Assembly: GCA_011799875.1 (NCBI GenBank)
Contig: CM022299.1
Span: 355,460,782 to 355,524,781, forward strand
Source: Thinopyrum elongatum
Lineage: Eukaryota > Streptophyta > Magnoliopsida > Poales > Poaceae
Direction: 5' to 3'
DNA length: 64,000 nt
The notes beneath the pieces were generated by a model. The model saw nothing but the letters and a program-made list of their open reading frames with translations. It made no database searches and had not been told where the DNA came from. The stretch's first letter is position 1; every line of letters begins with the position of its first letter. Shown in pieces: positions 23,801-35,425 of the stretch. The position numbers and the translations under genes are program-made.

Positions 23801-25432
23801 TGTGGAGGGAAATTTGGAAATATTACGTTTGATGTGAGGAAACTTGGCAATTTGAAGCAAGTTGAGCGTGAAAAGAGAAGGAACACTGACATAGAGCATA
23901 CTATGAACTACATTGAGAAGTTACAAGTTGACAAGCTAGGTTTCGTATTCAAGGCGCAAAGAGACTCTTCTAATGCAATTCTAAGTTTGTTTTGGACAGA
24001 TTCAAGGTCAAGGTTGGATTACTTACTGTTTGGGGACATTATTTCATTTGATACAACGTTCAACACCAACAAGTACAATATGCCATTTGCACCGATTATA
24101 GGAGTTAACGGCCACTCCAGAACAATTGTCTTTGGCTTGGCTCTTTTGCAGGATGAGAAAGCGGATACTTTCAAGTGGCTATTTGAAACATTTGTTGAGG
24201 TGATGGGTGGAAAGAAGCCAAGAGTAGTCCTCACTGATCAGGATGCAGCCATGAAAGTAGCAGTCCAAAGGTGTTTCTGGGTGCATTTTGACAGATTTTG
24301 CATTTGGCATGTTTGCAGGAAAGCAAGAGAGAATCTGAAAGTTTACTTCCATTTGAAGAAAGGGATTGGGAAGGATATGGAAGAATGTACCATGCAATCA
24401 TTAACAGTTGAGGAATTTGAAAGAAAATGGAAAGAAATGGAGGAGAAGTACAATTGTGGAAAACATGCTCACGTTAAGCGCATGTGGGACAACAGGCAGT
24501 ACTTTGTACCTGCTTACTTCCAAGGAGTGTTCTGTCCCTTTACTAGATCAACTAGCAGAAGTGAAAGTTTCAACTCTAATTTCAAGGATTATGTCTTGAG
24601 GAAGGATATAATTGAAACATTCATCCATCAGTATGAGCTCTTCCAGGAGAATGTGATTCACATAGAGAACCAAGATAGATTCTTGTCTAATGAAAAAGTT
24701 CCTGTAATGTGGGATTATTAGCGGTTTAAACGACATGCAGCTGAGATATACACTAGAGCAATATACTGCAAGTGCTTGACGGAGATGATGAAGGCAACCG
24801 CTTTTGGAGTAAAGGAGATTGATAAAGATAAAAAATATGAACTTAAGAGGAACTTTGAATATGAGAATCCAGAGTTTGGTAGGGAAGTGTTCATTGTGCA
24901 AATAGATAGAACTACTGATGAATTTGATTGTGAATGTGGAAAGTTTCAGAGGGATGGTATTTTGTGCTGCCACATACTCAGATTATTTACCCAATTTGAT
25001 TTTCTGAAAATCCCTGATAAGTACATAGTAGCAAGGTGGACGAGAGAATTTTGGGAGAATGAGTTAAGGAAGCATAAGTTTGAAGTGCTTGGGAGTCAAC
25101 TAGAAGACCAATCACACAATGACGTGCGTTATGCAATTGTTATGAATAGAGTTGGTGAGGTCTGTTCTGACATCAGTGATGATTCTGTATTGTGTCAAGA
25201 GTTACTGGATGCTGTGATGACTGTGCATACTAAGTACCTGCTGGGGAAAGAACAAGCAGTAGCAACCCGAGAAGATGGGAATAATTATAGGGACAGGGAT
25301 GATGTAAACAAGGCCATGAGAGATCCTGCGGTGAAAAGGAACAAATATGTGAGAAAAGGCGACAGATTGAAGTCTCGTTCAAAAATTGAAGCTCAGAAAA
25401 GTGCTGCACAAAAGAGAAAGAACTCAATATGA
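20826..25432 (+). pseudogene. Gene B: FAR1-type MULE transposase, broken
   Basis: Inferred exons are 20,826-20,954, 22,292-22,406, 22,525-22,590, 22,698-22,871, 22,982-23,122 and 23,232-25,432. An in-frame upstream ATG at 20,721 is an alternative start. The acidic N-terminal part leads into a FAR1-type DNA-binding domain (RFVNVYALMTGFG ... FCCNKSRK ... LKHNHPL). The MULE transposase core follows, with DDE residues in SFDTTF, LTDQDAAM and RSESFNS and the WHVCRKA motif. Near the C-terminus is a SWIM zinc finger (CEC ... CCH). It would bind the element ends and catalyse cut-and-paste transposition. Lesions: a frame change close to the A8 run at 23,466-23,473, an in-frame TAG at 24,719-24,721, and a TGA at 23,003-23,005 if that exon is right. 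FHY3/FAR1 host factors share this fold, but the terminal repeats and duplication mark this as a transposon gene. Confidence 0.8.
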
Positions 25433-25834
25433 AAAAGTAAGAAGATAAGAACTACAGAAATAAGGTTGGAAGGAATTTGACTATATGTGTCAAGTAATTT
25501 AAGTATATTAACTATATATGATACTACAGATTGTTTGAAATCTGTTTTTTGTGGTTGGAACAGAATACTTTTATATAGTATTTGTGTGTGCATTCTAGTG
25601 ATATTTTTGTCATTTCTTTGAGCTTCTGAAAAGAAATGAAGCTATTTACTAATCCAAGTAGATAAGATGCTCACAGTTCTGAGCACTACAGAGTTATTAG
25701 TTGATCCACATGAGAGTCAGCTGCCTATAGCTACACCGGATAATGTCAATGAGAGCTTGCCAATAGAGATACTTTTGAAAAAATAAATAGAAGTAATATA
25801 AAATATAAAAATATAAAATATAAAAAATATAGTT
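25433..25834. other. AT-rich 3' flank of the transposase gene
   Basis: No gene seen. It includes a run of ATATAAAA-like repeats at about 25,795-25,850 and grades into the GTGAACT array. Confidence 0.5.
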
Positions 25835-25924
25835 TCAAAAAATATAAAAAGTAAACTATTTTCGTTTTTTAGTGAAGTAAGTTTTAATTCTAATGAACTT
25901 AAAATTTGAATAGGGCTCACTACT
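25835..25924 (+). repeat. Left remnant of the GTGAACT array
   Basis: GTAAACTATTTTCG and AGTGAAGTAAGTTTTAATTCTAATGAACT match units of the array that resumes at 39,519. The piece is cut off by the gypsy insertion, with CTACT at 25,920-25,924 as the left duplication. Confidence 0.65.
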
Positions 25925-26843
25925 TGTCGGGGAAACAACACCTATGGGATCTGGCGGATCCCTTCTACGGTTTGGCAGGGAGGAGGGGTGCACGAAGAGC
26001 AGATCTAGAGATCAACACGAGGGATCTTTACCCAGGTTCGGGCGCTGAGAAGCGTAAAACCCTAGTCCTGCTTGGTGTGTATATTATGTGTTCTTGAGCT
26101 TCGGCTAGCTGCATGCAAGCTGGGCCGTAGAGTCCAAAATGCGCTGCTTACGTGCCCCCCTAACTTTATCGGGGACGGAAACAGAGCCCGTCCAATCCGT
26201 CGCCACCTCACTCCGTCCTGACACGCACCCAAGATGACGAGGCATGCGAGTGCCAAGCTGACTAGCTAGCCGCTGCGCTGGAGCGGTGGCAGGATCTTCA
26301 CGAAGATCTGCATGCCGCCACGCAGGTGCTCGCCAGGTTGGCTGGCTTATTGCTGTGCCAGGATGGTGGCAAGGCGGTGGGGCCTTGCCGTGGCCTCGCG
26401 ATCGTCCCCGGCATGAGCCTTGCCGGGGCCTCGCAGTCGTCCCCAGCAAGAACCTTGCTGGGAAATCCGCTCTCTGGTCTTCACGAAGATCTGCATGCCA
26501 CCAGTCTTCACAAAGATCTGCATGCTACTACGCATGTGCCCCTGAGTCTTGGTCTTGACGTTGTCGATGGTGTCAGAGCTCTGAACCTCAAGGGTGGTGT
26601 TCTTGTCAGTGCCTCGCAAGTCATCCCGGCAAGGAATCTTGCCGGGGCCTCGCGAGCCGCCCCGGTAAGGATCTTGCCGGGGCTCCAGCTTGTCTTCTGC
26701 TCCCTAGTTACTGGCTTGGGCGCCGTCTTCGTTGTCTTGTATTCTGTCTCCAACTCCCCCCGCCAAGCCCGCTGCAGGTGCGGCTGCGACTGCCCGTGCA
26801 CAAGTAAGGGGTACCAAAGGGCCCAAACTTTAGTAGACCGATA
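25925..26843 (-). repeat. 3' LTR of the Tat-like element, with internal deletion
   Basis: It aligns with 38,418-39,513 but lacks about 130 bp between TCCAAAA (about 26,138) and TGCGCTGC, a segment that in the partner contains the TATA box. A second, smaller difference is loss of GC-rich tandem units around 26,385-26,440. Overlapping reading frames at 26,286-26,882 are compositional. Confidence 0.85.
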
Positions 26844-26852
26844 GGAGCCCCC
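26844..26852 (-). other. Polypurine tract of the Tat-like element
   Basis: On the minus strand this reads GGGGGCTCC immediately before the 3' LTR start (TATCGGTC; the partner LTR has TGTCGGTG). It confirms minus orientation. Confidence 0.6.
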
Positions 26853-27244
26853 GGGCCTGGGCCATACACGAGTACGAAGCATCGTTGGGCCAGGCCCAAA
26901 CAGTGCGCGGGCACGCGTGGTAGGGATTAACTGCTGTAATCATCTCGTCTGTTGCGCTTCCCCACGATCCGCATTGGGTGCGTGACGTGGGGGTCATGCA
27001 TGGAACGGTCGCAGCACGTCTGCGAAAACGCTTTCATATCAAACAGTAAAGAGGTAGCCCCGCGCCTTCCCCATAAAAAGAGGAATCCACAGGGGCGCTG
27101 CTCATTTACCCTTCCCCCTTGCCTTTCCCAATCTAGGAACCGCCGCCGTCTTCTTCTTCCTCGAGCCCAGACCAGAGTTTGCTCGTTCGCTCGCCCCTTC
27201 CGCGCCCCCGCCGTCCTCGACTTCCCTCACTCTTCCCAGGCGCC

Positions 27245-30200
27245 ATGCCGCCCAAGGCGCCCAGAGCGAGCAAGGGCAAGGATGTGCCAGAGAGTGAGCC
27301 GGTGAAGACGCGGAAGCAGCTCACCGTCTTCCCCCCGACGCTCGATGCTCACGCCTTGAGGGACAAGTACCTGCTCATGTGGGGGAGGGCAACGAATGGG
27401 CACGCTGCCACTCGCATGACCCCAGCCGCCAAGTCTGAGGGTGGCCTGGATAAATTCCCCTTTTTCGTTGACTATTTCTATTGCGGGCTCTGCCCCCCTT
27501 TCTCTAATTTCTTCAACGACCTCATGTTTACCTTTGGCTTCCATCTCCTTGATTTCACGCCAAATGTCGTAACTTGCATGTCTGTCTTTGCTCACCTCTG
27601 CGAAAACTTTGCTGGGGTGGTCCCCAACACAGCCCTTTTCTGCCACTTCTTCATCCCTCACATCCAGGCCGGAGAGGCCCTCTCTGGCGGCATCGCTTGG
27701 ATCCCTAGGTTAGGGACCAATGACACATATCTGGATGGGGAATACCACGAGAAGTGGGATGAGTGGCGGAGCAAGTGGTGCTGGATCACAGAGGAGGATC
27801 CGCACCCATTCTGTTCACTCCGGCAAACGAAGCCGACCCGTGGCGGCGATTGGAGCGCTCTCGACCCTCTGGACGCGAAGCTTACTATCGCCGTCAACAA
27901 GATTCATCGCCTCAAGGCTGCCGGACTCACCGTGGAAATGGTGGGCGCCGATTTCCTCCGTCGCCGCATCGCCCCTTTGCACAACAAGGGGAGACCAGCC
28001 TGGGATTTCTGGAATGCGGCGAACATCATGAGGCTGCACCCCGGCCTAAACAACAACTGGACGGTCCGTCATCACACGGCCCTCTGTCACAAGCTGTTTA
28101 GGCTAGACGTCGTGTTCAAGCTGCCGGCAAGCATCGTCCCTCTGTGCAACAACTCTGTGCTGAACTCGATCATCGCTATGAAGCCGGTGTTCAATGCTCA
28201 TGGCCTTGACCAAACCTGGGTCGAGCCATCCGCGGAGCGAGCACAAGAGTTCTTCGACAACTTGTCGAAGAGAACCATTCGGGAAGAACCGCGCCTCATT
28301 CGCGAGACCACTGACGAAGAGTTGGCGTACATCGCCAGCAGGGCGGAAGAGCTGGCCCTTGCCGAGGAGGCCGGCAGCGTCGGCTTCATGGGAGATGACG
28401 CGGATGCAGAGGAGGACCCCGCCAAGCAAGAGGAACCTGCCGGAGGGCATAGTAGCGCAGATGCCGGGGGCTCACTCACCGAAGAAACAGCTGAAGAGAC
28501 TGATGAAGTGGAGCCCCCAATGCCAAAAAGAAACGCGTCCTCCGGCAAGCCATCTCCGGCAAGCCAGTCCAGCAGGCCTCCTCATCCGAAGAAGTTCCCG
28601 GCAAGGGGCTGGCCGGCAAGGCTGCGGAGCAGCAAGGTGTTCGACAACAAACCGGGCGCCAGACAAGGGCGGCGGCAAAGAAGGCAGCGGGGGCGGTGAG
28701 CTCACATCAGGCTGCCGCTCCCGCCACCATCAAGCGGCCTAGGTCCCCTTCCCCATCCCCTCAAGTGGACACCACAGCAGAGGTCGACTTCGACCTCTCC
28801 TCCTTCAGCCCGAGGAGGGAAAAGGGGCCGGAAGAAGGAGATGAGTAAGTATCTTGCCGCTTTCTTTATGTCTTGGGTCTCTGATTTGCTTCATCTTATC
28901 TTGATTCCGCCCTAGCCCGTCCCTGCGGAGACACGGAAACGTTGGCGCAGAGGATGGTGAAGAAGGCCAAGACCTCAACGGGCGACGAGCCCCCGGCAAG
29001 CTCCTTAGGTGTGTCGGAGATGATTACAATCAGCTCGGATTCCAGCCCACGACACAGCCCCCAGCCCAGCCCCCAGCGTGAGTCTGTTACTCATTTCCAG
29101 CTGGTGGGCGTCGGGGTGTGTATCTTTACTACTAACCTTGTCTGGTTCGCAGGAGAGGAACAGCGACAGGAGGAGCCGCTGAGGGCCACCCCCGACATGC
29201 TGCCCCCATCAACCACACTGCCCAGGGGCGGGTCCCCGGCAAGGACTCCCACCAACGATCCCATTCGCGTGTGGGAGGAGCCGGTGAGCACGGGCGCCAG
29301 TAGCTCCATCCCGGCAACGAGCGTTGTCGGGGAGGGGACCGCCCCTCCACCGCTCGTCACAGGTAAACCGCCTGCTTCCTGGCCTTTGTCACTTTTTTAG
29401 TGCGATCTTTTTCTCTTTTCCTTGCTGGCTTTGAGCTTCAATCTGGGTTTCATCTTGTTTCTCTTTCTTGGCCTCCAGATCCCTCCTTGGCAGATCAGAT
29501 GGACGTCAACGCCATCATTGAGGAGACCTCCAAGGATGTTGCCGCCGAGGCCGCCAAAATCGCTGCTGACGAGGCCGCCAAGGGGTGTGCTGGGGAGGTC
29601 GGCAAGGGGACCGGCGACCGTACTGACGGCATCCCTGCCGCAGGAGCGCCTGGTGCTACATGGGTCCCGGGGTCCTCAGCCGCTGGGGAGATGGTGGTTG
29701 AAGACCAACCGTCAGCTTCCGAAGCCCCGACCCCAAGCAGATACCTGAAGATTGGCGACAATCTGTTCGTCAGCATCCCGGGGACGGCAAGCACCGGAGC
29801 GCCAACCGAGGGGGAGGCTTTCGACGAAGAAGTCATCACTGCTGCCGGGCTCAAGGTCGTCGACGAGCCGAGTGCCAGCAGCAGCAGATCCAAAGAAGAC
29901 CAGCTCCTTCAGGCCATGAGCGACAACTTCCAGAAGCTCCAGGCGCTCCACCGTGCCCGTAAGGAGAAACTGGACTCTAGGGCAGCGGTTGCCGTCACGG
30001 TGGAGGCAGACTTCCAAAAGCACGTCGAGCAGACGCAGGTTTGGTTCACTGAGGCCCGGCAAGAGCTGAGGATTGGCCAGGAGGAGCTAGGCCAGTGTTG
30101 GGACGAGCTCCTCCTGAAGCAGTCCGATATTGAGAAGGCACAGGAGGAGGCCGCTGCATAGGCCGCCAAGGAGGCCGCCAGTCTAAGTCAGCGCCGTATT

Positions 30201-31112
30201 CTGCTTGACGCCCAAGAAGAAGACCTCGCCACTCATGAGAAGGCGCTTGCCGCCGAGCTCCGGGACAAGGACGAAGAAATTGAGAAGCTTGTCGCGCAGC
30301 GGACCCAGGAGCTGGAGCAGAAACATAAAGATGCACTCAACGCTCTGGTCCTGGATCATGCTGGCAAGCTGAAGGAGGCCGTCGACGCTGCCGAAGCCGT
30401 AGAGGCCACCAAGAACGAGCTGGCCGGCAAGGTGGAGAAACTGGAGGCGGAGCTGGAGAAGCACCGCAAGGAGGTCTCGATGCTAAAGAGCGACAGAGAC
30501 AAAACTGTCCACACCTTGGCGGAGCTACAGGTCGCCATATCTGACAAGACCAAGCTACTCTCCGAAGCCAACGACTCCATTGCTAATCTGAAGCTGAAGT
30601 TGACCACTTTGGAGGAATCCCTTAATGGCAGCAGGGCTCGTGAGAAGACCCTGGCCAAGGACCTCAGGAATGAGAAGCTGCTGCTTGAGAGCGCCGCCGC
30701 CACCCACAATGATTACGTATAGGGCGTGAGTCTCTGGACTACACGCCTCATCAACGCCGCGGAGGGGCTCACCACACAGCTGTCCATCATGGGGATGCCG
30801 AACTTCAGGTTCTCCCATGACAGGGGGATTTCTGAGAGTGCCAGGCTGACCATGTTCTTCGAGGCCGTCAATGAGGCTCTGAAGCTGCTCCACTACAATC
30901 GAGCCACCCAACTAGCCAGCGAGTCCCGCAAGCTTTGCCGGGGCGTCCTCCTCAAAGTGCTCACCAAGGTGGTGTACAGGAACCCTGGCCTCGACCTGAG
31001 CCAAGACAGCTTGCCGGCGGATGCAGACCGCAGGGCGCTTGAAGAGCGTGTCGCGCCCATCGTCAGCATGGTTGAGCAAGTCAAGAGGGTAGAAGGCCAG
31101 CGCCGGGACTAG
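27245..31112 (+). pseudogene. Antisense gene of the Tat-like element ('putative gypsy type transposon' family), broken
   Basis: Start ATG at 27,245 (MPPKAPRASKGKD). The first 400 residues form the globular domain annotated in grasses as 'putative gypsy type transposon', with FVDYFYCGLCPP and WRSKWCWI. The frame then shifts at an A-run near 28,525, and the correct frame continues through a basic, Ser/Pro-rich region to a GT donor near 28,847. Later exons lie at about 28,915-29,078, 29,152-29,362 and 29,480-31,112. The last is a long Glu/Lys/Ala-rich coiled coil with in-frame TAG codons at 30,159-30,161 and 30,720-30,722. Function is unknown. It runs opposite to gag-pol in the interval between integrase and the 3' LTR, as in other Tat elements. 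Exon limits are approximate. Confidence 0.6.
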
Positions 31113-31911
31113 CCGCTCCACTTTGTCTTGCCGCCGTGAACTTGTACCCAAGACGAATTTATCTTAAGTTAGAACTGCGGCAAACAGCGATGTAATATAA
31201 CTTGCTGTGTTTCGAATTGAATGCATGCTATCTTCCTTGTTCGATTCCTCCTCGTATGGCATACACCCTACGCTTTTCTGGAAAAGTTTGCCGGTGCGCG
31301 CACCCTTTCCGCGAGCGCTTTGAGGAACGGGTCCTTAGCAGCCTGCTGGGGGTGTCGCTGCCGATAAGAGACCTTGCCGCTCTTAGTGCAGCCACTTGAA
31401 CTGCTGAGTGGACTCGAAACAGAGCAAGGGCGCAACCAAATGCGACGAGGTTCCTTTGTGTGCAGGTTTTCCATACAAGAAACGAAACCATTCGAGGGAA
31501 ATAATGTTACATTTAAAAGAAAATCACTCAAGGTTTCACAACTTAGCTTTTTTGCTGTTGTACCCTTTCCTGCAAGATGCCACTTCGAACGTCGCCTGCT
31601 GGCGCCCACACTCTCTATCCCCCCGGCAAACTTGTATGCGAGGGAACCTTCTGTCCTTTGAGAAAAAGAAAGGAGGGAAAATAGGAGCATGGAACCGTGG
31701 CGGTTCATTAGTACTTGCTAGAAATGAACGTAGTATAATATCCTGGACAGGCATGCATATAAATAAACATGGAAATCAATAAGAATTTGTACGTACATGA
31801 ACTTATTCAACTGCACACAGGGTCTGCACCTGGCTCTATACATAGGGTTATATGCCTTGCCGGCAAGGCTAGTATAAAAAGGGGGTTGCCGGGGGTCCCG
31901 GCAACCGCGCC
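31113..31911. other. Spacer between the antisense gene and the end of pol
   Basis: No gene found. Overlapping frames in 31,202-31,782 have no recognisable domain. It contains the converging 3' ends of the antisense gene and gag-pol. Confidence 0.5.
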
Positions 31912-33276
31912 TCATGGGTAAAACTTGCAAAGATGTTCTATATTCCAGGAGTTGCTCACTGGAATGCCATCTTCGGTCTCCAGGCGGACTGGGCCTGGTG
32001 ACTCGTATCACCCGATAAGGGCCTTCCCACTTTGGCGTCAACTTGTTGGAATTCTTGGCGGACTGAACGCGCCGAAGAACAAGGTCACCTTCCTCAAGGC
32101 TTCGGCATGAACCTTGCGGCTGTGGTAGCGGCGCAAGGCTTGCTGGTAGTGCGCGGCTCGCACAGCAGCCTGAAGACGATCCTCCTCAAGGAGCATAGCA
32201 TCATCTTGCTGCAACTGCTCTTGCTCAAACTCATCATAAGCGAGCACTCGAGGCGACCCGTATGTGAGTTCTGTGGGGAGAACTGCTTCTGCCCCGTAAA
32301 CCAGTGAGAAAGGTGTCTGGCCAGTGGCTCAATTTGGTGTCGTCCTGATTGACCAAAGGACCGCTGGCAACTCATCAATCCAGCGTCTTCCGCTCTTGTG
32401 CAGCCTGTCGAAAGTTTTCGTCTTGAGGCCCCGCAGCACTTCAGCATTTGCCCTCTCCGCCTGGCCATTGCTTCGCGGATGTGCAATAGAAGCAAAACAG
32501 ATTTTGCTGCCAAGGTCCTGGATATACTGCATGAAGGTGCGGCTCGTGAACTATGTGTCGTTGTCAGTGATGACTCTGTTTGGCACACCAAAACGGCAAA
32601 CTAATCCTTTGAAGAACTTGACGGCTGATTGCGCTGTCACCTTTCTCACTGCTTCCACTTCTGGCCACTTTGTGAACTTGTCAATTGCGACGTACAAGTA
32701 CTCAAAGCCCCCGACAACACGGGGAAAGGGGCCCAGTATGTCAAGGCCCCAGACCGAAAATGGCCAGGAAAGAGGGGTCGTCTGAAGAGCTTGGGCTGGC
32801 TGATGGGGCTTCTTTGAATGGAACTGGCATGCTTCACACTTGGTTACTAGTGCAGTCGCATCCTGGAGGGTAGTGGGCCAAAAGAAACCTTGCCGGAATG
32901 CCTTGCCGGCAAGAGCTCTTGACCCTATGTGAGAGCCACATATGCCTCCGTGTATCTCTGCCAACAGCTCCAGTCCGTCCTCCTGAGGAATGCACTTCAA
33001 TTTCACGCCGTTCGGCCTTTTTCTGTACAGGACATCGTCCACAAACTGGTACATGTTAGACCGACGGGCTACTTTCTCCGCTTCTTCCTGTTCCTCAGGG
33101 AGTTCCCCTGTTTGGAGGAACCGAACGGTGTGCTGTGCCCATGCTGGAGCCTGGGGCTCGATGGCAAGGACTAAAGGCATGTCTTCTGCCATGGGAGCAG
33201 TCGTCTCTACGGCCAGGGCTTGAGGCCCCGCCGGGGCCGGTCGCCCCCCCGGCAAGCTTGGCGTCGTCCCCGGCAA
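31912..33276 (-). pseudogene. Integrase region of the Tat-like gag-pol, with stops
   Basis: The N-terminal zinc-binding HHCC module is visible (GGICGSHIG ... CEACQFHS). It is followed by the catalytic core with Asp in VWGLDILGPFP, Asp in RVITDND and Glu in GQAERANAEVL. The C-terminal part ends TPKWEGPYRVIRV and HLCKFYP before TGA at 31,912-31,914. A TAG at 32,551-32,553 and a TGA at 32,329-32,331 interrupt it. Flanking residues suggest they replaced Gln and Arg codons. It would have inserted the cDNA into the genome. Confidence 0.8.
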
Positions 33277-33988
33277 CTTCCTTGCCGGTGGCCCCTGGGA
33301 GCTCGGCGGGAAAGTACTTGCTGGGGCTCAACTTCCTTCGCTTATTCTGTCCTGCCGATGGTTTAACGGATGGCTGATTCAGTTGGAGCACAAAAGTTCC
33401 TGGTTCCATAGGTAACTTGAGGGCAACACGTTTTGACAGGTCGTCAGCAATGCTGTTCTCTGCTCGAGGAACATGCTATGCCTGCAGACCGTCAAAACAC
33501 TCCTCCAACTTCCTCACTTCATCTACATAGGCTTCCATCAATGGGCTCTGATAATCTTTGTTAACCTGCTTGATGACAAGCTGCGAATCACCTCTGACGA
33601 TGAGCTTCGTAATTCCAAGGTCTGCCGCGATCCTGAGACCAGCAAGCAGTCCCTCATACTCCGCAGTGTTGTTTGTTGATCTATTCCGGGGAAAGTGCAT
33701 CTGGATCACGTACTTGAGGTGTTCTCCGGTGGGGGCAATAAGTAACACACCAGCACTGGCGCCTTGCAGTGAGAAAGCCCCATCAAAGTACATAATCCAG
33801 TCACGGCTCGTTTCCTTGCCGGGGAGAGTGGTTTCTTGAATTTCCTCGTCAGGTGTTGAGGTCCATTCTGCAATGAATTCTGCCAAGGCCCTGCTCTGAA
33901 TCGTTGAAGTGCTTTCAAACCTGAGACCAAAGCTTGACAGTTCCAACGCCCACTCCACAATCCTTCCAGTTGCATCTGGGTTGTGCAA
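33095..33988 (-). pseudogene. RNase H region of the Tat-like gag-pol
   Basis: DWIMYFDGAFSLQGASAGV, NTAEYEGLLAGL and LIVRGDSQLVIKQV show the Asp-Glu-Asp pattern of RNase H. This resembles the second, plant-type RNase H of Tat elements. A TAG at 33,476-33,478 breaks the frame just before HVPRAENSIADDLS, the usual end of this domain. It would degrade the RNA strand during reverse transcription. The linker upstream, toward RT, carries three GC-rich AGKAGPP-like repeats. Confidence 0.75.
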
Positions 33989-33991
33989 GAT

Positions 33992-35341
33992 CTACTGCAA
34001 CGGGAAGCGAGTGATGACGGTGATCTCATGTGCCTGAAAGTAGTGGCGCAGCTTCCTCGATGCCATAAGGAGGCCGAAGAGCAATTTCTGCACACCAGAG
34101 TATCTTGATCTAGCCCCTTGTAAAAGGGAGCTGACAAAATAAACTGGGTGTTGCACCATTTTGTTCTTCTGTGACACTCCATTTGCTTGCACAGATCCCG
34201 TCTTGCCGGCATCAGACTCTGCCGGGGGCCCTGCCTTGCCGGCACCAGGTCCTGCCGGGGGTCCTGCCTTGCCGGCAGCAGACCCTGCCGGGGAGAGCTC
34301 CGACTCATCATCCGACGGTCTTGCCACTGCCGCTGCTTCTTCATCAACTTCTCTCTGCACCACTAGCGCAACACTGACCACTTGATTCGTTGCCGCTAGA
34401 TACAGCAACAACGGCTCTTGGGGCTTAGCCGCGACTAGTGTTGGCGTAGAGGAGAGGTACCTCTTCAAATCTTGCTGCGCTGCCTCCGCTTTCGGAGTCC
34501 ATGTCATTGGACCTGCCTTTTTCAAGATCTTGAAAAAGGGCAGGGCGCGCTCAGCAGATTTGGAGATGAACCTACTCAAAGCAGCAACACAACCAGTAAG
34601 CCGACGTACATCTTTGACTCGTCTTGGTGCTTCAATCTGCTCAATTGCCTTGATCTTGTCGGGGTTCGCCTCGATCCCACGCTGAGACACAAAGAACCCG
34701 AGAAGCTTGCCAGATGGGACACCAAACACACATTTCTCAGGGTTGAGCTTGAGATTGATCTTGCGCAAATTTGCAAATGTTTCTTCTAGATCTTGTATGA
34801 GAGTTGCACTGTCCTTGGTTTTGACCACTATGTCATCCATATAAGCCTCCATATTTCTATGTAGCTGAGGCTCAAAACCAATTTGGACTGCTATCGCAAA
34901 TGTTGAACCAGCGCTTTTCAACCCGAAAGGCATTCGTATAAAACAATACGTACCACATGGGGTGATAAACGCGGTTTTCTCTTCATCTTCCTTCGTCATG
35001 AAGATTTGATGGTATCTTGAGTAGGCATCAAGGAACGACAACAAGTCGCACCCGGCAGTGGAGTCCATGATCTGGTCGATGCGCGGCAAAGGGAAAGGAT
35101 CCTTTGGGCAGGCTTTATTGATATCTGTATAATCAATGCACAGCCTCCATTTCCCGTTTGCTTTGCGCACCACCACCGGGTTGGCCAACCACGTTGGGTG
35201 GAGCACTCCTCTAACCAAGCCTGCTGCTTCCAGCTTCCTAATCTCTTCAATGATGAACTCTTGCCGCTCCAAAGCTTGCTTCCTGACCTTCTGCTTGACG
35301 GGCCGCGCATGAGGACAGACAGCAAGATGGTGCTCAATCAC
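33992..35341 (-). pseudogene. Reverse transcriptase region of the Tat-like gag-pol
   Basis: RT motifs are in order: LCIDYTDINKACPKD, PLPRIDQIMD, FLDAYSRYHQI, FIRMPFGLKSAG and AYMDDIVVK with the catalytic YMDD, then LKLNPEKCVFGV and LLGFFVSQRGIEANPDK. The connection domain continues with RFISKSAERALPFF. The frame is open until TAG at 33,992-33,994 before ILHNPDATGR. A Gly-Pro-Ala-rich insert (about residues 345-385) interrupts the connection/RNase H part and is built of repeated AGKAGPP-like units. Upstream it is split from the protease segment by TAG at 35,426-35,428. Confidence 0.85.
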
Positions 35342-35425
35342 CTCCTTGGGAACGCCGGGGATGTCAAATGCTTGCCATGCAAACGCATCGACATTCGCCC
35401 GCAGGAAGGTGACGAGTGCGCCTTC

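Noticed and set aside
20826..25432. A host FHY3/FAR1 transcription factor gene
   Set aside because: The gene lies inside an element with target duplication and hairpin ends, has lost its frame, and sits between Ulp1-like transposon genes.
26286..26882. Overlapping 90-172-residue frames on both strands
   Set aside because: They fall inside the LTR and recur in the partner LTR at about 38,900-39,480 with differences; not genes.
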